Shown: positions 1-10,596, counted from the stretch's first letter. The stretch is 64,000 bases of DNA from Mycobacterium sp. ITM-2016-00318 (GCF_002968285.2 NZ_CP134400.1:1922001-1986000), one strand, 5' to 3'. Made by a program: numbers and translations. The notes: generated by a model not told the origin, from the sequence alone.

Positions 1-491
1 GCGAGCACGGCGCCGATGATGATCCATATCGTGCCGGGCAGAAAACCCATTTGCATGGCCAACACCGGGCCGACCAGCGGACCCGCCCCGGCGATCGCCG
101 CGAAGTGATGGCCGAACAGCACCCGGCGATCGGTCGGCATGTAGTCGGTAGCGTTCTCGAAAAGCTCAGCGGGCGTGGCGTTGTCGTCGCGCGGTTTGAC
201 GATGTTCATCTCGATGAGCCGGGCGTAGAACCGGAACCCGATGACGTACGTACAGATCGCGGCGATGACGAACCACACCGCGTTGACCGTCTCTCCGCGG
301 AAGAAGGCGATGACGGCCCACGCGATGGCGCCGACGACCGCGATGATCCCGAAGACGATTTTGTGACGTGTGGTGATCGGCGATCGGTCGATGATGGCGA
401 CCGGCGGCAGATCCCTGGCGGTCCGGACGTATGTGATATCGCCGTCGGTTTCTTCGAAGCGATCCGTCGACGGCGCGCTGGGTGCAGCCAC
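1..491 (-). CDS. cstA: Carbon starvation protein CstA, N-terminal part (runs off the window)
   Basis: This is the N-terminal 163 codons of a CstA-type peptide/pyruvate transporter in the inner membrane. It is read from a GTG at 489-491, preceded by GAGGGG. The translation has a short cytoplasmic head, two hydrophobic segments (about residues 47-62 and 72-90), then the family signature FGHHFAAIAGAGPLVGP followed by LPGTIW. The rest of this roughly 700-residue protein lies beyond position 1. The gene sits next to ligB, as in M. tuberculosis (Rv3063/Rv3062). The identity is clear from the signature; the exact start is inferred from the ribosome-binding site. Confidence 0.9.
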   Translation of the reverse strand, partial: MAAPSAPSTDRFEETDGDITYVRTARDLPPVAIIDRSPITTRHKIVFGIIAVVGAIAWAVIAFFRGETVNAVWFVIAAICTYVIGFRFYARLIEMNIVKPRDDNATPAELFENATDYMPTDRRVLFGHHFAAIAGAGPLVGPVLAMQMGFLPGTIWIIIGAVL

Positions 492-592
492 AGTGTTTCC
501 CCTCGATACGGCGGAGCTCGGGTACCTTGTCGAATCCTTTCAAAGGCCGCGCGAAGGCATAGAGGATTGCCGGAAAGACGGCGAAATTGGTG

Positions 593-2164
593 CTAGCCGC
601 GCTCGTAGAACTCGCGAACCGTGTCGATGGTGTCTGCCTCCGCAGGGCTTTTGTCGTCGCGATAGCGCAGGACCCGCGCGAACCGCAGCGCCATGCCGCC
701 CGGATAGCGCGATGACGTCTGCACCCCGTCGAAGGCGATCTCGACCACCTGCTCGGGCCGCACTTTCACCACCCAGCCATCGGTGGGACCGTCGGCCAGC
801 TCGGTGAACCGTGTGGTCTGCCAGTCCAGCATCGCGTCGGTCATCCCTTTGAAAGTCTTACCCAGCATGACGAATTCACCGGTGGCGGGGTCGCGGGCGC
901 CAAGGTGAATGTTGGACAGCTTGCCGGTGCGGCGGCCGCTGCCCCATTCGACGCCGAGAACCACCAGGTCGAGCGTGTGTACCGGTTTGACCTTCAGCCA
1001 GCCCGCCCCGCGTCGGCCCGCCTCGTACGGCGCAGATGGCGATTTCGCCATCACCCCTTCGTGGCCTGCGGCCAGCGTCACCTCAAGGAATCGCTGCGCT
1101 TCCGCCGCATCGGCGGTCTTCAGGCGGTCGACGCGCTGGTGGGTCGGAACGATGGCGTCCAAGATGGACAGCCGGTCAGCGGCCGGTTCGTCGAGTAGGT
1201 CGGCGCCGTCGAGGTGCAGGATGTCGAAGAAGAACACCGACAGCGGCTGCGCCGCACGGGCCGCGGCGATGTCGACGCTGCGGTCCTTGACACCTCGACC
1301 TCCACCTCGTCCGAAGCGCGAGGCGGTGACCTGAAACCGGTGCGGGCGGCCGTCGGCTCGAAGCGCGATCGCTTCACCGTCGGCGATCATCTCTTTCACC
1401 GGAAGCGCAAGCGTCGCTTCGACGACTTCGGGCAGGCGGGCAGTGACGTCGTCGAGGCTGCGGGTGTAGATCGAAACGTCGTCGCCCGCGCGGTGGATCT
1501 GGACCCTGGCGCCGTCGAGCTTGGCCTCGAATACCGCCTCACCGCCGAGCTTCTCCAGCGCCTCGGTCACCCCGGTGGCCGTCTGCGCCAACATGGGGCC
1601 GACAGGCCTGCCGACCCTCAGCGTGAAGTCCGACAGTGCCGTCTCGCCACCGGTCAACGCGGCCGCTGCGACAGCAGGAAGGTCGCCGCCCAGCATCGCC
1701 GCCCGTCGGACGGCGGCGGCGGGGATACCGGCCGCCTTGGCGACCGCGTCGGCCATCACGCCGGCCAGCGCACCCTGCCGAAGCTCGCCGCCGAGAAGCC
1801 GGCGCAGGAACGTCTGCTCGATGTCGGTGGCCGCCGCGAACACGTCGGCGACGAGAGCCGCCCTGCGCGCCTGCGAACCCTTGCCAGCGACAGCCCCGAT
1901 TTCCGTGAACGCGGTGTCGACGGCCGCCACGGTCAGCGTCGGGTCGGACGCCGGCTCCGGCAGCGACCGCAACGCCGCCCAACCGACGCCGATCTGGCGC
2001 TGGGGCAGTTCCCCCGACAACCAGGACACGACGACGGCGACCAGCCGCGCGTCGCCGCCTTGCCCTGCAGCCGTCAGCAGGTCGGCGATGCGGGCTATCT
2101 TGGCCAGCCGCGCCGACGAGGCGGTCACGTCAGCTGATGCGGTCGCGACGTCGATCAACAGCAC
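593..2164 (-). CDS. ligB: ATP-dependent DNA ligase LigB
   Basis: A 523-residue ATP-dependent DNA ligase that seals nicks through an enzyme-adenylate. The catalytic motif EAKLDG places the nucleophilic lysine at about residue 215. It follows an N-terminal alpha-helical DNA-binding region (about 1-190). Nucleotidyltransferase motifs follow (TRSLDD, the FFDILHLDG stretch, GHEGVMAKS, and WLKVKP), then an OB-fold (about 400-510). Length matches mycobacterial LigB (about 507). It is non-essential in mycobacteria because NAD-dependent LigA (start at 63901 here) is the replicative ligase. The short gap to the upstream YqeY gene on the same strand suggests co-transcription. Confidence 0.97.
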   Translation of the reverse strand: MLLIDVATASADVTASSARLAKIARIADLLTAAGQGGDARLVAVVVSWLSGELPQRQIGVGWAALRSLPEPASDPTLTVAAVDTAFTEIGAVAGKGSQARRAALVADVFAAATDIEQTFLRRLLGGELRQGALAGVMADAVAKAAGIPAAAVRRAAMLGGDLPAVAAAALTGGETALSDFTLRVGRPVGPMLAQTATGVTEALEKLGGEAVFEAKLDGARVQIHRAGDDVSIYTRSLDDVTARLPEVVEATLALPVKEMIADGEAIALRADGRPHRFQVTASRFGRGGGRGVKDRSVDIAAARAAQPLSVFFFDILHLDGADLLDEPAADRLSILDAIVPTHQRVDRLKTADAAEAQRFLEVTLAAGHEGVMAKSPSAPYEAGRRGAGWLKVKPVHTLDLVVLGVEWGSGRRTGKLSNIHLGARDPATGEFVMLGKTFKGMTDAMLDWQTTRFTELADGPTDGWVVKVRPEQVVEIAFDGVQTSSRYPGGMALRFARVLRYRDDKSPAEADTIDTVREFYERG

Positions 2165-2185
2165 ATGCCCAGCCTGGCACGAGAG

Positions 2186-2560
2186 TCAGACATCTCCCAG
2201 CAGGTCGGCCAGGATCGCCGCCTCAGCGCGAAGCGCGGCAGCGCGATCGCTGCGGCCACCCGCGGCGAAGTCTTCGGCGGCGCTGCGCCGTTCGTCGATC
2301 TCGGACTGCACGAGGCGGCGAATCTGCTCATCCGACAGCTCTCGGCGCGCCACCTCGGTGGCTCCGACTCCCGCCACGGCTCCCGCAATCGGCCCGCTCG
2401 GCTGCGCTGTGACCACCACGGTTTCGGGCGTCTCGGCGTTGTCGATCGCACCGAGCACTGAACGCAACGCCGACACGCGCGCGGTGTCCCTCTGCTTGCG
2501 CGCAGTAAGTAGCGACCTGCGCAGGAGGGCGCGCCAGACCTCGGCCGGTTGAGTCATCAC
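2186..2560 (-). CDS. GatB/YqeY-like small protein
   Basis: A 124-residue soluble protein with YqeY features. The N-terminal helix reads LLTARKQRDTARVSALRSVL, and the later segment has DEQIRRLVQSEIDER followed by an Ala/Arg-rich amphipathic helix. YqeY proteins are usually about 150 residues and resemble the tail domain of amidotransferase subunit GatB. This one is shorter, ends soon after the third helix, and carries a Gly/Ala-rich linker (about residues 52-66). Its function is unknown; a tRNA-related role is only inferred from the GatB similarity. It lies 21 bp upstream of ligB on the same strand. Confidence 0.75.
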   Translation of the reverse strand: MMTQPAEVWRALLRRSLLTARKQRDTARVSALRSVLGAIDNAETPETVVVTAQPSGPIAGAVAGVGATEVARRELSDEQIRRLVQSEIDERRSAAEDFAAGGRSDRAAALRAEAAILADLLGDV

Positions 2561-2608
2561 GGGGCGCCAACGTACGCGCGAGCGGCAAGGAGTGCATCTG
2601 AATTTCGG

Positions 2609-4144
2609 TCAGGCGATGGAGAAGTTCACCGAGTGCCAGCCGGAGGCGCCGTCGGGCACCGGGTCGGCCCACTGCTCGGTCTGCACCGTTCCGGTGTTGT
2701 CGGTGGCACGTACCGTGATCGTGTGGGAGCCGGCGCCTCCGGCCTGCCACGGGAAGCTCCACAACCGCCACGCCTCGTTGGAATAGGTCGCTCCCAACTG
2801 TGCCTGCTGCCAAGGGCCTTCGTCGATGCGCACCTCGACGGACTTCACGCCGCGGTTCTGCGCCCACGCCACGCCGCCGAACGTCACCGGACCCTGGCGC
2901 ACGACCTCGCCGCTGCGTGGCACGTCGACGCGGGACTCGGTCTTGATCGGTCCTCGCGCCGACCAGCCCCTCCGCGTCCAGTACGCCTCGGCCTTGTCGA
3001 ACCGTGTGAGTTCGATGTCGACAACCCATTTCGTCGCCGACACGTAGCCGTACAGGCCGGGCACGACGAGTCGCGCCGGGTAGCCGTGGTCGGTCGGTAG
3101 CGGCTGCCCGTTCATCCCGACGGCGAGCAGCGAGTCCCTGTCATCAGTCAGCGCTTCGACGGGTGTCCCCGCGGTGAATCCGTCGCTGGACTTCGACAAC
3201 GCCATGTCGGCGTCGGCGTGTACACCCGCTTCGGCCAGTAGGTCTTGCATCCGGTATCCGGTCCACGTGGCGTTCGAGATCAGATCGCCGCCAACGGGAT
3301 TGGATACGCACGCCAATGTCACTACCTTTTCGATCGCCTCAAAACGCTCCAGATCCTCGAAGCGGTAGGTGATCTCGCGGTCGACCATGCCGTGGATCCG
3401 AAGCGCCCAGTCGGCGCGGCTGAGCTGCGGCACGCTCAGGGCGGTGTCGATACGGTAGAAGTCGTCGTTGCTGGTGATGAACGATGGCAGTGCAACACCT
3501 TTGGGCTGCACGGTCGGCGGAACCGGCGGCGCGCCGACGTCGACCTTCGGTAACGCGAACGCCTCGCGGTCGCCTGCGACAGACGACCGTGCCCGCGTCA
3601 GCACCACACCGAGCACACCGGTGAGCGCACCGCCCGCCAACAGCCCGAGCGTCAGCAGCGACAACCGGCGGCCGTGGTCGGGCACATCGGTCTCGTCGGC
3701 CTCGGCGGCGGGTTCGTCGGTCCACCGTCCCGAATTCAGCAGCCGCAGGACGGCGACGCCGCACACGGTCCCCATGACGGTGGGCACGACGTCGCCGAAG
3801 GACGCGCCGTCGCGAGACAGCACTGCCGCGCATCCGGCGACGCCCGCGAGGACGATCGCCGCGCTGCCGATCGGGACGCGGCGCCGTTCCATCGACCCGG
3901 CGACTGCGGCGATGACCGCGATGACCGCAATGACCAGTACCGAGAGCACGAGCTTGTCGGCCATGCCGAAGGTGGTGATCGCCCATTCCTTCACCGGGCC
4001 CGGTGTGAGGTCGATGACGGCCGACCCGACCGCGGTGCGGGAGTCGGCACCCTGGCCGACGAAGGCCGACAGCAGTTGGGTGATGCCTAGCGCGACCGCG
4101 GCCGCGGCGACACCCGCCATCGCCCGTGCGCTGCTTGTCGCCAT
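2609..4144 (-). CDS. Membrane-anchored sulfite-oxidase-family molybdopterin oxidoreductase
   Basis: A 511-residue protein. Five hydrophobic segments fill the first 190 residues or so, followed by a sulfite-oxidase-fold molybdopterin domain (from about 235) and a C-terminal Mo-cofactor dimerisation domain. The expected molybdenum-ligand cysteine lies in VTLACVSNPVGG. It probably oxidises a small substrate at the cell surface and passes electrons to the membrane; the substrate is unknown. I place the start at the ATG at 4142-4144, just ahead of the first membrane segment. The reading frame stays open upstream to 4717, but that part is antisense to the next gene and not protein-like. Confidence 0.9.
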   Translation of the reverse strand: MATSSARAMAGVAAAAVALGITQLLSAFVGQGADSRTAVGSAVIDLTPGPVKEWAITTFGMADKLVLSVLVIAVIAVIAAVAGSMERRRVPIGSAAIVLAGVAGCAAVLSRDGASFGDVVPTVMGTVCGVAVLRLLNSGRWTDEPAAEADETDVPDHGRRLSLLTLGLLAGGALTGVLGVVLTRARSSVAGDREAFALPKVDVGAPPVPPTVQPKGVALPSFITSNDDFYRIDTALSVPQLSRADWALRIHGMVDREITYRFEDLERFEAIEKVVTLACVSNPVGGDLISNATWTGYRMQDLLAEAGVHADADMALSKSSDGFTAGTPVEALTDDRDSLLAVGMNGQPLPTDHGYPARLVVPGLYGYVSATKWVVDIELTRFDKAEAYWTRRGWSARGPIKTESRVDVPRSGEVVRQGPVTFGGVAWAQNRGVKSVEVRIDEGPWQQAQLGATYSNEAWRLWSFPWQAGGAGSHTITVRATDNTGTVQTEQWADPVPDGASGWHSVNFSIA

Positions 4145-4243
4145 GCTCGCCAAGCTACCTATCCGCCTACCCGAAAGCCTTAACGAAAAGTGACGTCGGT
4201 TAAGTTGCTTTACGAATCGAGCACTTTTTGGAAAGGGAGCCAG

Positions 4244-5011
4244 ATGGAGATCGCGGGTAAGAAGGCCATCGTCGTCGGTGGGGCATCCGGGTTCGGCAAG
4301 GCGACGGCCGAGGCGCTGGCCAAGGGTGGCGCCGCCGTCGCGATCCTGGACCGGCCGCAGTCCAAGGGCAAGGAAGTCGCCGAGGCCATCGGCGGAACCT
4401 TCCACGAGGTGGACGTAACCGACTTCGAGGGCACCGAAAAGGTGCTGAACGAGGCCATCGAGGCGCTCGGCGGCCTGCACATCGCCGTGACCACCGCGGG
4501 CGGCGGCACGGGGGAGCGCACCATCAGCAAGGAGGGGCCGCACAGCCTCGAGTCGTTCCGCAAGGGCATCGACCTCAACCTCATCGGCACCTTCAACATC
4601 AGCAGGCTTGCCGCCTGGGCGATGAGCAAGAACGATCCGGTCGACGACGAGGCCGAAGAGCGCGGCGTCATCATCAACACCGCGTCGATCGCCGCCTTCG
4701 AAGGCCAGATCGGTCAAGTCGCCTATACGGCGTCGAAGGCGGCCATCGCGGGGATGTGCCTGACCATGGCGCGCGACCTCGGCAGCCTCGGCATCCGGGT
4801 GCTCGCCATCGCCCCCAGCCTGTTTGCGACAGGATTGACCGAAGGCATCCCCGACGACTTCGCCAAGGTGCTGACCAAGGACGCCGCATTCCCCAAGCGG
4901 CTTGGCCGCCCGGAGGAGTACGCGAAGCTGGCGGTCGCAATCGTCGAGAACGCAATGCTCAACGGGCAGTGCCTGCGACTGGACGGCGGCCAGCGCTTCG
5001 CCCCGAAGTAG
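4244..5011 (+). CDS. SDR oxidoreductase, 3-hydroxyacyl-CoA dehydrogenase type 2-like
   Basis: A 255-residue classical short-chain dehydrogenase. The Rossmann motif is GGASGFGK near residue 11, the structural motif is TAGGG (NAG position), and the catalytic Ser/Tyr/Lys appears as NTASIAAFEGQIGQVAYTASK. The long loop with acidic residues before RGVIINTAS resembles human HSD17B10-type type-2 3-hydroxyacyl-CoA dehydrogenases, which act in beta-oxidation. The start is the ATG at 4244, preceded by GGAAAGGGAG; in-frame codons upstream are not protein-like. It is divergent from the molybdopterin gene, with about 100 bp between starts. Substrate assignment is inferred. Confidence 0.92.
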   Translation: MEIAGKKAIVVGGASGFGKATAEALAKGGAAVAILDRPQSKGKEVAEAIGGTFHEVDVTDFEGTEKVLNEAIEALGGLHIAVTTAGGGTGERTISKEGPHSLESFRKGIDLNLIGTFNISRLAAWAMSKNDPVDDEAEERGVIINTASIAAFEGQIGQVAYTASKAAIAGMCLTMARDLGSLGIRVLAIAPSLFATGLTEGIPDDFAKVLTKDAAFPKRLGRPEEYAKLAVAIVENAMLNGQCLRLDGGQRFAPK

Positions 5012-5081
5012 TTGTGAAGTCGGCGCGCTAACTGACGCTGCCGGGCGTTGTCAGCGCGCCGAAACCGCATAGGGTGACGGC

Positions 5082-5381
5082 GTGTTGACCGTCGCCGATC
5101 ACGTCATTTCCGCACTGGCACTCAGCGGCGTGCGCCGCATCTACGGGTGCCCGGTGACAGCCTCAACGGCTTCACCGACACGATCCGACGGGCTCCCGAA
5201 ATGTCATGGGACCACGTGCGTCACGAGGAGACTGCCGCTTTCGCGGCGGCTGCCGACGAAGGCGTTGTTGGTGTCCCGCGTGGAGGGAGATGTCGAGCGC
5301 CAGGCCGCCTTCGAGCGGGTGCGCGCCTTCCGCGAAGGAGTCATCAACGGCGCCGAGGCGTGCCTGCAACACCAGGGGTAG
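5082..5381 (+). pseudogene. Frameshifted remnant of a PoxB-like thiamine-diphosphate enzyme
   Basis: Starting at GTG 5082, the sequence encodes TVADHVISALALSGVRRIYG-CP, the N terminus of the pyruvate oxidase/acetolactate synthase superfamily. After CP the frame breaks. Moving forward one frame restores GDSLNGFTDTIRR and HEETAAFAAAADE, the next conserved blocks. The break is explained by loss of one G: tgcccggtgac is present where tgcccgggtgac is expected, near 5151. Homology stops near 5265, so about 90% of the gene is missing. The original frame ends in a plausible but unrecognised peptide, ERQAAFERVRAFREGVING, with a stop at 5379-5381. I judge it non-functional. Confidence 0.8.
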
Positions 5382-5470
5382 GCCCTCGCGTTTGTCCGTA
5401 CCTCCTCCCGCCGGTCTCAATCGCGGTACAGATGTAGGGCCACCGCAGGCTCTCATCGGGAGGAACGCAC

Positions 5471-6295
5471 ATGACTGGTCAACCAACGACCGTCGATCAG
5501 GCGGTGATCGCCAAACATCGCGCCATGTGGGCCACCGGCGACTACCCCAAAATGGCCATCGATCTGGTGTCTCCACTGGGCCCGGTGCTGGTCGAAGCGA
5601 CACAGATCGGTCCAGGCGACCGAGTGCTGGATGTCGCGGCAGGAACCGGCAATGCAGCCATTCGTGCCGCGCAGGCCGGCGCCGACGTCGTTGCCAGCGA
5701 CCTGTGCCCCGAACTCTTGGCGGCCGGCGCCGCCGCTGCCGCCGAACTTGGCGTCGAGCTGCAGTGGCGGGAAGCCGACGCCCACGCATTGCCGTTCGGC
5801 GACAACGAGTTCGACGTCGTCATGTCGTGCATCGGCGTGATGTTCGCGCCGTTTCACGAGCAGTCCGCCGGCGAGTTGGCCCGGGTGTGTAAACCGGGCG
5901 GCAGGATCGGTCTGCTCAGCTGGACACCCGAAGGACACATCGGTCAACTCTTCGGCACCATGAAGCCGTACATGCCGCCTCCGCCGCTCGGGGCCCAGCC
6001 GCCCCCGCTCTGGGGCAGCGAGGACCATGTCCGCGCCCTTTTCGGCGACCGCGTCACCGACGTGGTCACCGAGCGCCAGATGCTGGCTGTGAACCTATTC
6101 GCCGACGGCGCGGCATTTCGGGACTACTTCAAGCACGCCTACGGGCCGACGATTGCGGCCTACCGCAACATCGAGGGCGCTGCCGACCGAATTTCGGCGC
6201 TGGACAGCGACATCGCCCGCATCGGCGACGGCTTCTTCGACGGCGGGGACACCATGCAGTGGGAGTATCTGCTGTTGACCGCGCGCAAGGCCTGA
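5471..6295 (+). CDS. Class I SAM-dependent methyltransferase (UbiE-like)
   Basis: A 274-residue soluble methyltransferase. Motif I is VLDVAAGTGNAAI (about residues 54-66), the acidic end of strand 2 is VVASDLCPE, motif II/III is EADAHALPFGDNEFD, and the post-motif CKPGGRIGLLSWTPEG is typical of UbiE/COQ5-like enzymes. The start ATG 5471 has a strong GGGAGGA site. It is 12 bp upstream of an APH-like kinase gene, so the two are probably one transcript. The substrate cannot be read from the sequence. The pseudogene remnant lies immediately upstream. Confidence 0.92.
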   Translation: MTGQPTTVDQAVIAKHRAMWATGDYPKMAIDLVSPLGPVLVEATQIGPGDRVLDVAAGTGNAAIRAAQAGADVVASDLCPELLAAGAAAAAELGVELQWREADAHALPFGDNEFDVVMSCIGVMFAPFHEQSAGELARVCKPGGRIGLLSWTPEGHIGQLFGTMKPYMPPPPLGAQPPPLWGSEDHVRALFGDRVTDVVTERQMLAVNLFADGAAFRDYFKHAYGPTIAAYRNIEGAADRISALDSDIARIGDGFFDGGDTMQWEYLLLTARKA

Positions 6296-6307
6296 CACGA
6301 TGTCTGC

Positions 6308-7375
<1,068 letters not shown>

Positions 7376-7563
7376 CGATACGCGTCGATCCCGAGCTTGA
7401 CGGCCAACGCCAACCCGGGACGCTCATGATGCATACGGTCGCGAAGCTGCGCCGGCGCCTTCTCGACTTCGGGAGCATCTCGTGTGCGGAGTGGTATGCG
7501 GCATCGCGCGACAGCATGGCGACCCGCCGCAACGGCAGGGCCGATCACCGGCCGTTCGTCCCG

Positions 7564-8334
7564 TTATTCGTTCGCCTGCTCGGCTAGCGGTTGGCAGACC
7601 CGCTTGTGCGCGGTGAGCAGCAGATGATCGGCGCGCTCGCGAATGGCTGCGGGCATGTCCAGATGGCTGGTGAAGTCGACGATGAGCTGGCTGACAAGCT
7701 TGCGCAGCTTGGTATTCGTCTCCTGTGAGCGCCACACCAGGATGTCGAACGCGTGCTCGGCCGGAATCCCGTATACGGCCATCAGGATGCCCTTGGCCTG
7801 TTCGATCTGCGAGCGGTGCTCCGTGAAATCCGCGATCGCGGCGTCGACGTCCAAGTCCTCTCCTAAATCGCTGAGATCGACGTAGAAGCCCTGACTGCCC
7901 ACCACCTGGCCGCCTGGCTCGCGAAGTTGTTCGCCGACGACGAGCACGCTGCGGGTGCGGCCCGACTTGTCGATGATTCGGTGCCTACTGCGGAACGGCT
8001 GACCATGGCCCGTCATCGCCTCGATCAGGAGCGCAACCTTCGCGGCGTCGTCCGGGTGCTTGTGTGACAGCACCAATGCCGTGGTCGGCTGCAGGGTGCC
8101 GCTCTCGTAGCCGTGCATATGCGCTACGGCGTCCGACCACTCCCAACGGTCGTCGGCGCGGTAGTAGCGAAAGGCGCCGATCCGGTCCCGTGGCCGAATG
8201 ACCCGCGCTCCATCCACGTCAGCGCTGTTGCTTCTCAACGCCAGCCCACCCCTGTCCACCTGCGGCTCAAGTAGAGGAAGGATCCCACCTGCGGTGTCCG
8301 CGAGCAGCGCACGCAGCGAAAAGAACCGGGTCAC
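7564..8334 (-). CDS. PAS-ANTAR RNA-binding regulator
   Basis: A 256-residue cytoplasmic regulator. Residues about 50-160 form a PAS sensor (RIGAFRYYRADDRWEWSD, then FYVDLSDL at the end). Residues about 168-223 form an ANTAR domain, with the conserved IEQAKGILMAVYGIPAEHAF core and a coiled helix after it. ANTAR proteins bind paired hexaloop hairpins in nascent RNA to prevent termination, so this protein probably controls a transcript in response to a PAS-sensed signal. It lacks a response-regulator receiver domain. The start at ATG 8334 is the upstream limit; an internal GTG near the PAS domain could also be used. Confidence 0.9.
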   Translation of the reverse strand: MTRFFSLRALLADTAGGILPLLEPQVDRGGLALRSNSADVDGARVIRPRDRIGAFRYYRADDRWEWSDAVAHMHGYESGTLQPTTALVLSHKHPDDAAKVALLIEAMTGHGQPFRSRHRIIDKSGRTRSVLVVGEQLREPGGQVVGSQGFYVDLSDLGEDLDVDAAIADFTEHRSQIEQAKGILMAVYGIPAEHAFDILVWRSQETNTKLRKLVSQLIVDFTSHLDMPAAIRERADHLLLTAHKRVCQPLAEQANE

Positions 8335-8504
8335 GACGGTCCGAAAAACGAAGTTGCACCTGCTCGCGGAGCAGGACTACTGTCTTGGACGTGCCGAGAC
8401 GACTCGTAGTAGCACTCCCCAGCGGGGTCTGATCCTGACCGACCCCTCGCTGTGGGTCGTTGCTACGTCGTCGGTCGCTCCTTCTAACAGGCAGACACCG
8501 GCAC

Positions 8505-9008
8505 ATGACATCTTCACCACAATTCGCAACCAGCGCAGCGCCGCCGTCGGCGACCGTTGCGGACTGCTTCGCCGCACCGTTGCCGCGGGGCCTGCGCAGG
8601 GAGGTCGAGGCGATGGACTGGGACATGTTCCGCAACACCTATGCCCCGATTTCGGGTCCGTTGCGGCTGGGCCAGTGGACTTGTACCGACAAAGAGTGCT
8701 CAGCGGCGCGAATGGGTCCGCAACCACGGCATTATCAGGCGACGCTGGCGATCGGTGACCGGATCAGCACCGCGACGGCTGCGGCGTCGGGTCCGGTGGC
8801 CGCGCTCACCGAGATGCTCCATGACCAAGGCATCGCACTGGAGATGACGTCGTTTCACCAACTTCCCGCCGGGGGCGAAACCGCTACCTTCATCCGGGGC
8901 ACCAGCGGTACGCGCGACGAATGGGCGATGGGGCTCGCAGAGGACGCCACACAATCGGCGCTGCGGGCGGTCATCGCGTGCGCGAACCGGCTGTTGTCTG
9001 CCCCCTAG
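8505..9008 (+). CDS. Stand-alone LeuA-like (2-isopropylmalate synthase) regulatory-domain protein
   Basis: A 167-residue protein whose C-terminal 110 residues resemble the allosteric/dimerisation domain of 2-isopropylmalate synthase: GPVAALTEMLHDQGIALEM, then GTSGTRDEWAMGLAEDATQ and SALRAVIACANRLL. The TIM-barrel catalytic domain is absent. The N-terminal part (LRLGQWTCTDKECSAARMG) is a short unrelated segment. Without catalysis it may bind leucine-like ligands or pair with a full LeuA, but this is inference. I chose ATG 8505; the upstream codons are less protein-like. It is divergent from the PAS-ANTAR gene. Confidence 0.75.
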   Translation: MTSSPQFATSAAPPSATVADCFAAPLPRGLRREVEAMDWDMFRNTYAPISGPLRLGQWTCTDKECSAARMGPQPRHYQATLAIGDRISTATAAASGPVAALTEMLHDQGIALEMTSFHQLPAGGETATFIRGTSGTRDEWAMGLAEDATQSALRAVIACANRLLSAP

Positions 9009-9029
9009 CGGCCGGCGCCGGACGCATCG

Positions 9030-10514
9030 TCAACGCAAGGGCCGCAACACGATCGGCATGCCGTCCATCGGGACCGGCATACCGCCGTAGTCGTAGCGCG
9101 GCTCATATCCCGGGCGGGGCAGCTCGAGGCGGTAGCGGCGCAGCAGCCGGTGCATGATCGTCTTGATCTCGAGCTGGCCGAAGACCATGCCGATGCATTT
9201 GTGCGCCCCACCGCCGAACGGAGTGAACCCGTACCGGTGTTTCTTGTGCTCGTTGCGTGGTTCGGCGAAGCGGTCCGGGTCGAACTTGTACGGGTCGGGG
9301 TAAATCTCTTCGAGCCGGTGGTTCATCCCCGGGTACGCGATCACGTTGGTGCCCTTGGGCAGATAGTGCCCGAGCAGTTCGGTGTCGCGCACGGTTTGCC
9401 GCATCGCCCACTGCACGGGTGACACCAGCCGAATGGACTCGTTCATCACCAGATCGAGCGACTCGAGCTTCTCGAGTGCGTCGATGTCGAGTGGGCCGTC
9501 ACCGAGCCGGTCAGACTCATCGCGACACCGTTCCTGCCATTCGGGGTTGGCCGCCAGGTAGTAGGACATGGTCGTCGCGGTGGACGTCGATGTGTCGTGG
9601 GCGGCCATCATCAGGAAGATCATGTGGTTGACGATGTCCTCGTCGGAGAACTTATTGCCCTCTTCGTCCTCCGAATGACACAGCACCGTCAGGAGGTCGT
9701 TGCCGTCCTTGCCGCGGCGCTCCTTCACCCGCTCGGAGAAGTAATTCTCCAGGTACTCGCGGGCTTTGAGCCCCCGCCACCAAGTGAACGGCGGCACGCC
9801 TTTGCGAATGATGGCGTTGCCGGCACGCGTCGTGACGGTGAAGGCCCGGTTCACCTTGGTCACCAATTCCTTGTCGGTGCCCGGTTCGTGACCCATGAAC
9901 ACCATCGACGCGATGTCTAGGGTCAGTTCCTTCATCGCCGGGTACAGCAGGAAGCGCGCATCGTTGGCGACCCAGTCTTTGGCAATGACCTGCGAGACCA
10001 CATGATCGACCTGTTCGGTGTAGCCGGCCAGCCGGGTGCGGACGAATGCCTCCTGCATGATCCGCCGATGGAACATGTGCTCCTCGAAGTCGAGGAGCAT
10101 CAGCCCGCGGTTGAAGAACGCCCCGATCATCGGGGTCCAGCCTTGTTGCGAGTAGTCCTTGTTGCGGTTGGAGTAAATGGCCTGTGCCGCGTCGGGACCC
10201 AGCGCTGTCACATACGGAATGAACGGCGAGTCCATCAGGAAAACCGGACCGTGCTTGCGGTACAGATGCAGAAAGTAATCAGGGCCGCCGCGAAACATCT
10301 CGACCATGTGTCCGATGATCGGCAACCCGAGGTCACCCTTGACCTGCTTGAGGTCGCTGCCCGCGGGCGGCTCGGCCATCGACGTCTGTGGCCACTCGCG
10401 GGCCAGTAGACGCTTCTCCAGCAGGCCCATGCCAGGGATCGTGAGAATCGGCGACGTCGTGATACGCCGCCTGGCCTGGTCGAGAACGTAGTCACTGGTG
10501 CTGATCGTCGGCAT
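9030..10514 (-). CDS. cyp136: Cytochrome P450 CYP136
   Basis: A 494-residue P450. The I-helix oxygen-binding stretch is MMAAHDTSTSTATTM, the ExxR motif is ESIRL, and the heme-cysteine loop is FTPFGGGAHKCIGMVFGQLE near residue 440. The N-terminal sequence and length match mycobacterial CYP136 (Rv3059, about 492 residues). Its electron partner and substrate are unknown, and no ferredoxin gene is adjacent. It is divergent from a TetR gene across a 101 bp region containing a palindrome (10579-10596), which suggests direct control by that TetR protein. Confidence 0.95.
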   Translation of the reverse strand: MPTISTSDYVLDQARRRITTSPILTIPGMGLLEKRLLAREWPQTSMAEPPAGSDLKQVKGDLGLPIIGHMVEMFRGGPDYFLHLYRKHGPVFLMDSPFIPYVTALGPDAAQAIYSNRNKDYSQQGWTPMIGAFFNRGLMLLDFEEHMFHRRIMQEAFVRTRLAGYTEQVDHVVSQVIAKDWVANDARFLLYPAMKELTLDIASMVFMGHEPGTDKELVTKVNRAFTVTTRAGNAIIRKGVPPFTWWRGLKAREYLENYFSERVKERRGKDGNDLLTVLCHSEDEEGNKFSDEDIVNHMIFLMMAAHDTSTSTATTMSYYLAANPEWQERCRDESDRLGDGPLDIDALEKLESLDLVMNESIRLVSPVQWAMRQTVRDTELLGHYLPKGTNVIAYPGMNHRLEEIYPDPYKFDPDRFAEPRNEHKKHRYGFTPFGGGAHKCIGMVFGQLEIKTIMHRLLRRYRLELPRPGYEPRYDYGGMPVPMDGMPIVLRPLR

Positions 10515-10578
10515 TGCGATGCTCCTGAGGGCAAAAGACTGTGGCCGTTGTCACTCCTATCTTCATACTGAATGGCAG

Positions 10579-10596
10579 ACTTGACGCATGTCAAGT
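10579..10596. promoter_or_regulatory. Inverted repeat, candidate TetR operator
   Basis: ACTTGAC-gcat-GTCAAGT is a perfect 7 bp inverted repeat with a 4 bp spacer in the 101 bp region between the divergent cyp136 and TetR genes. Position and symmetry fit a TetR-family operator that could control both genes. That it binds the adjacent regulator is inferred. Confidence 0.55.
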
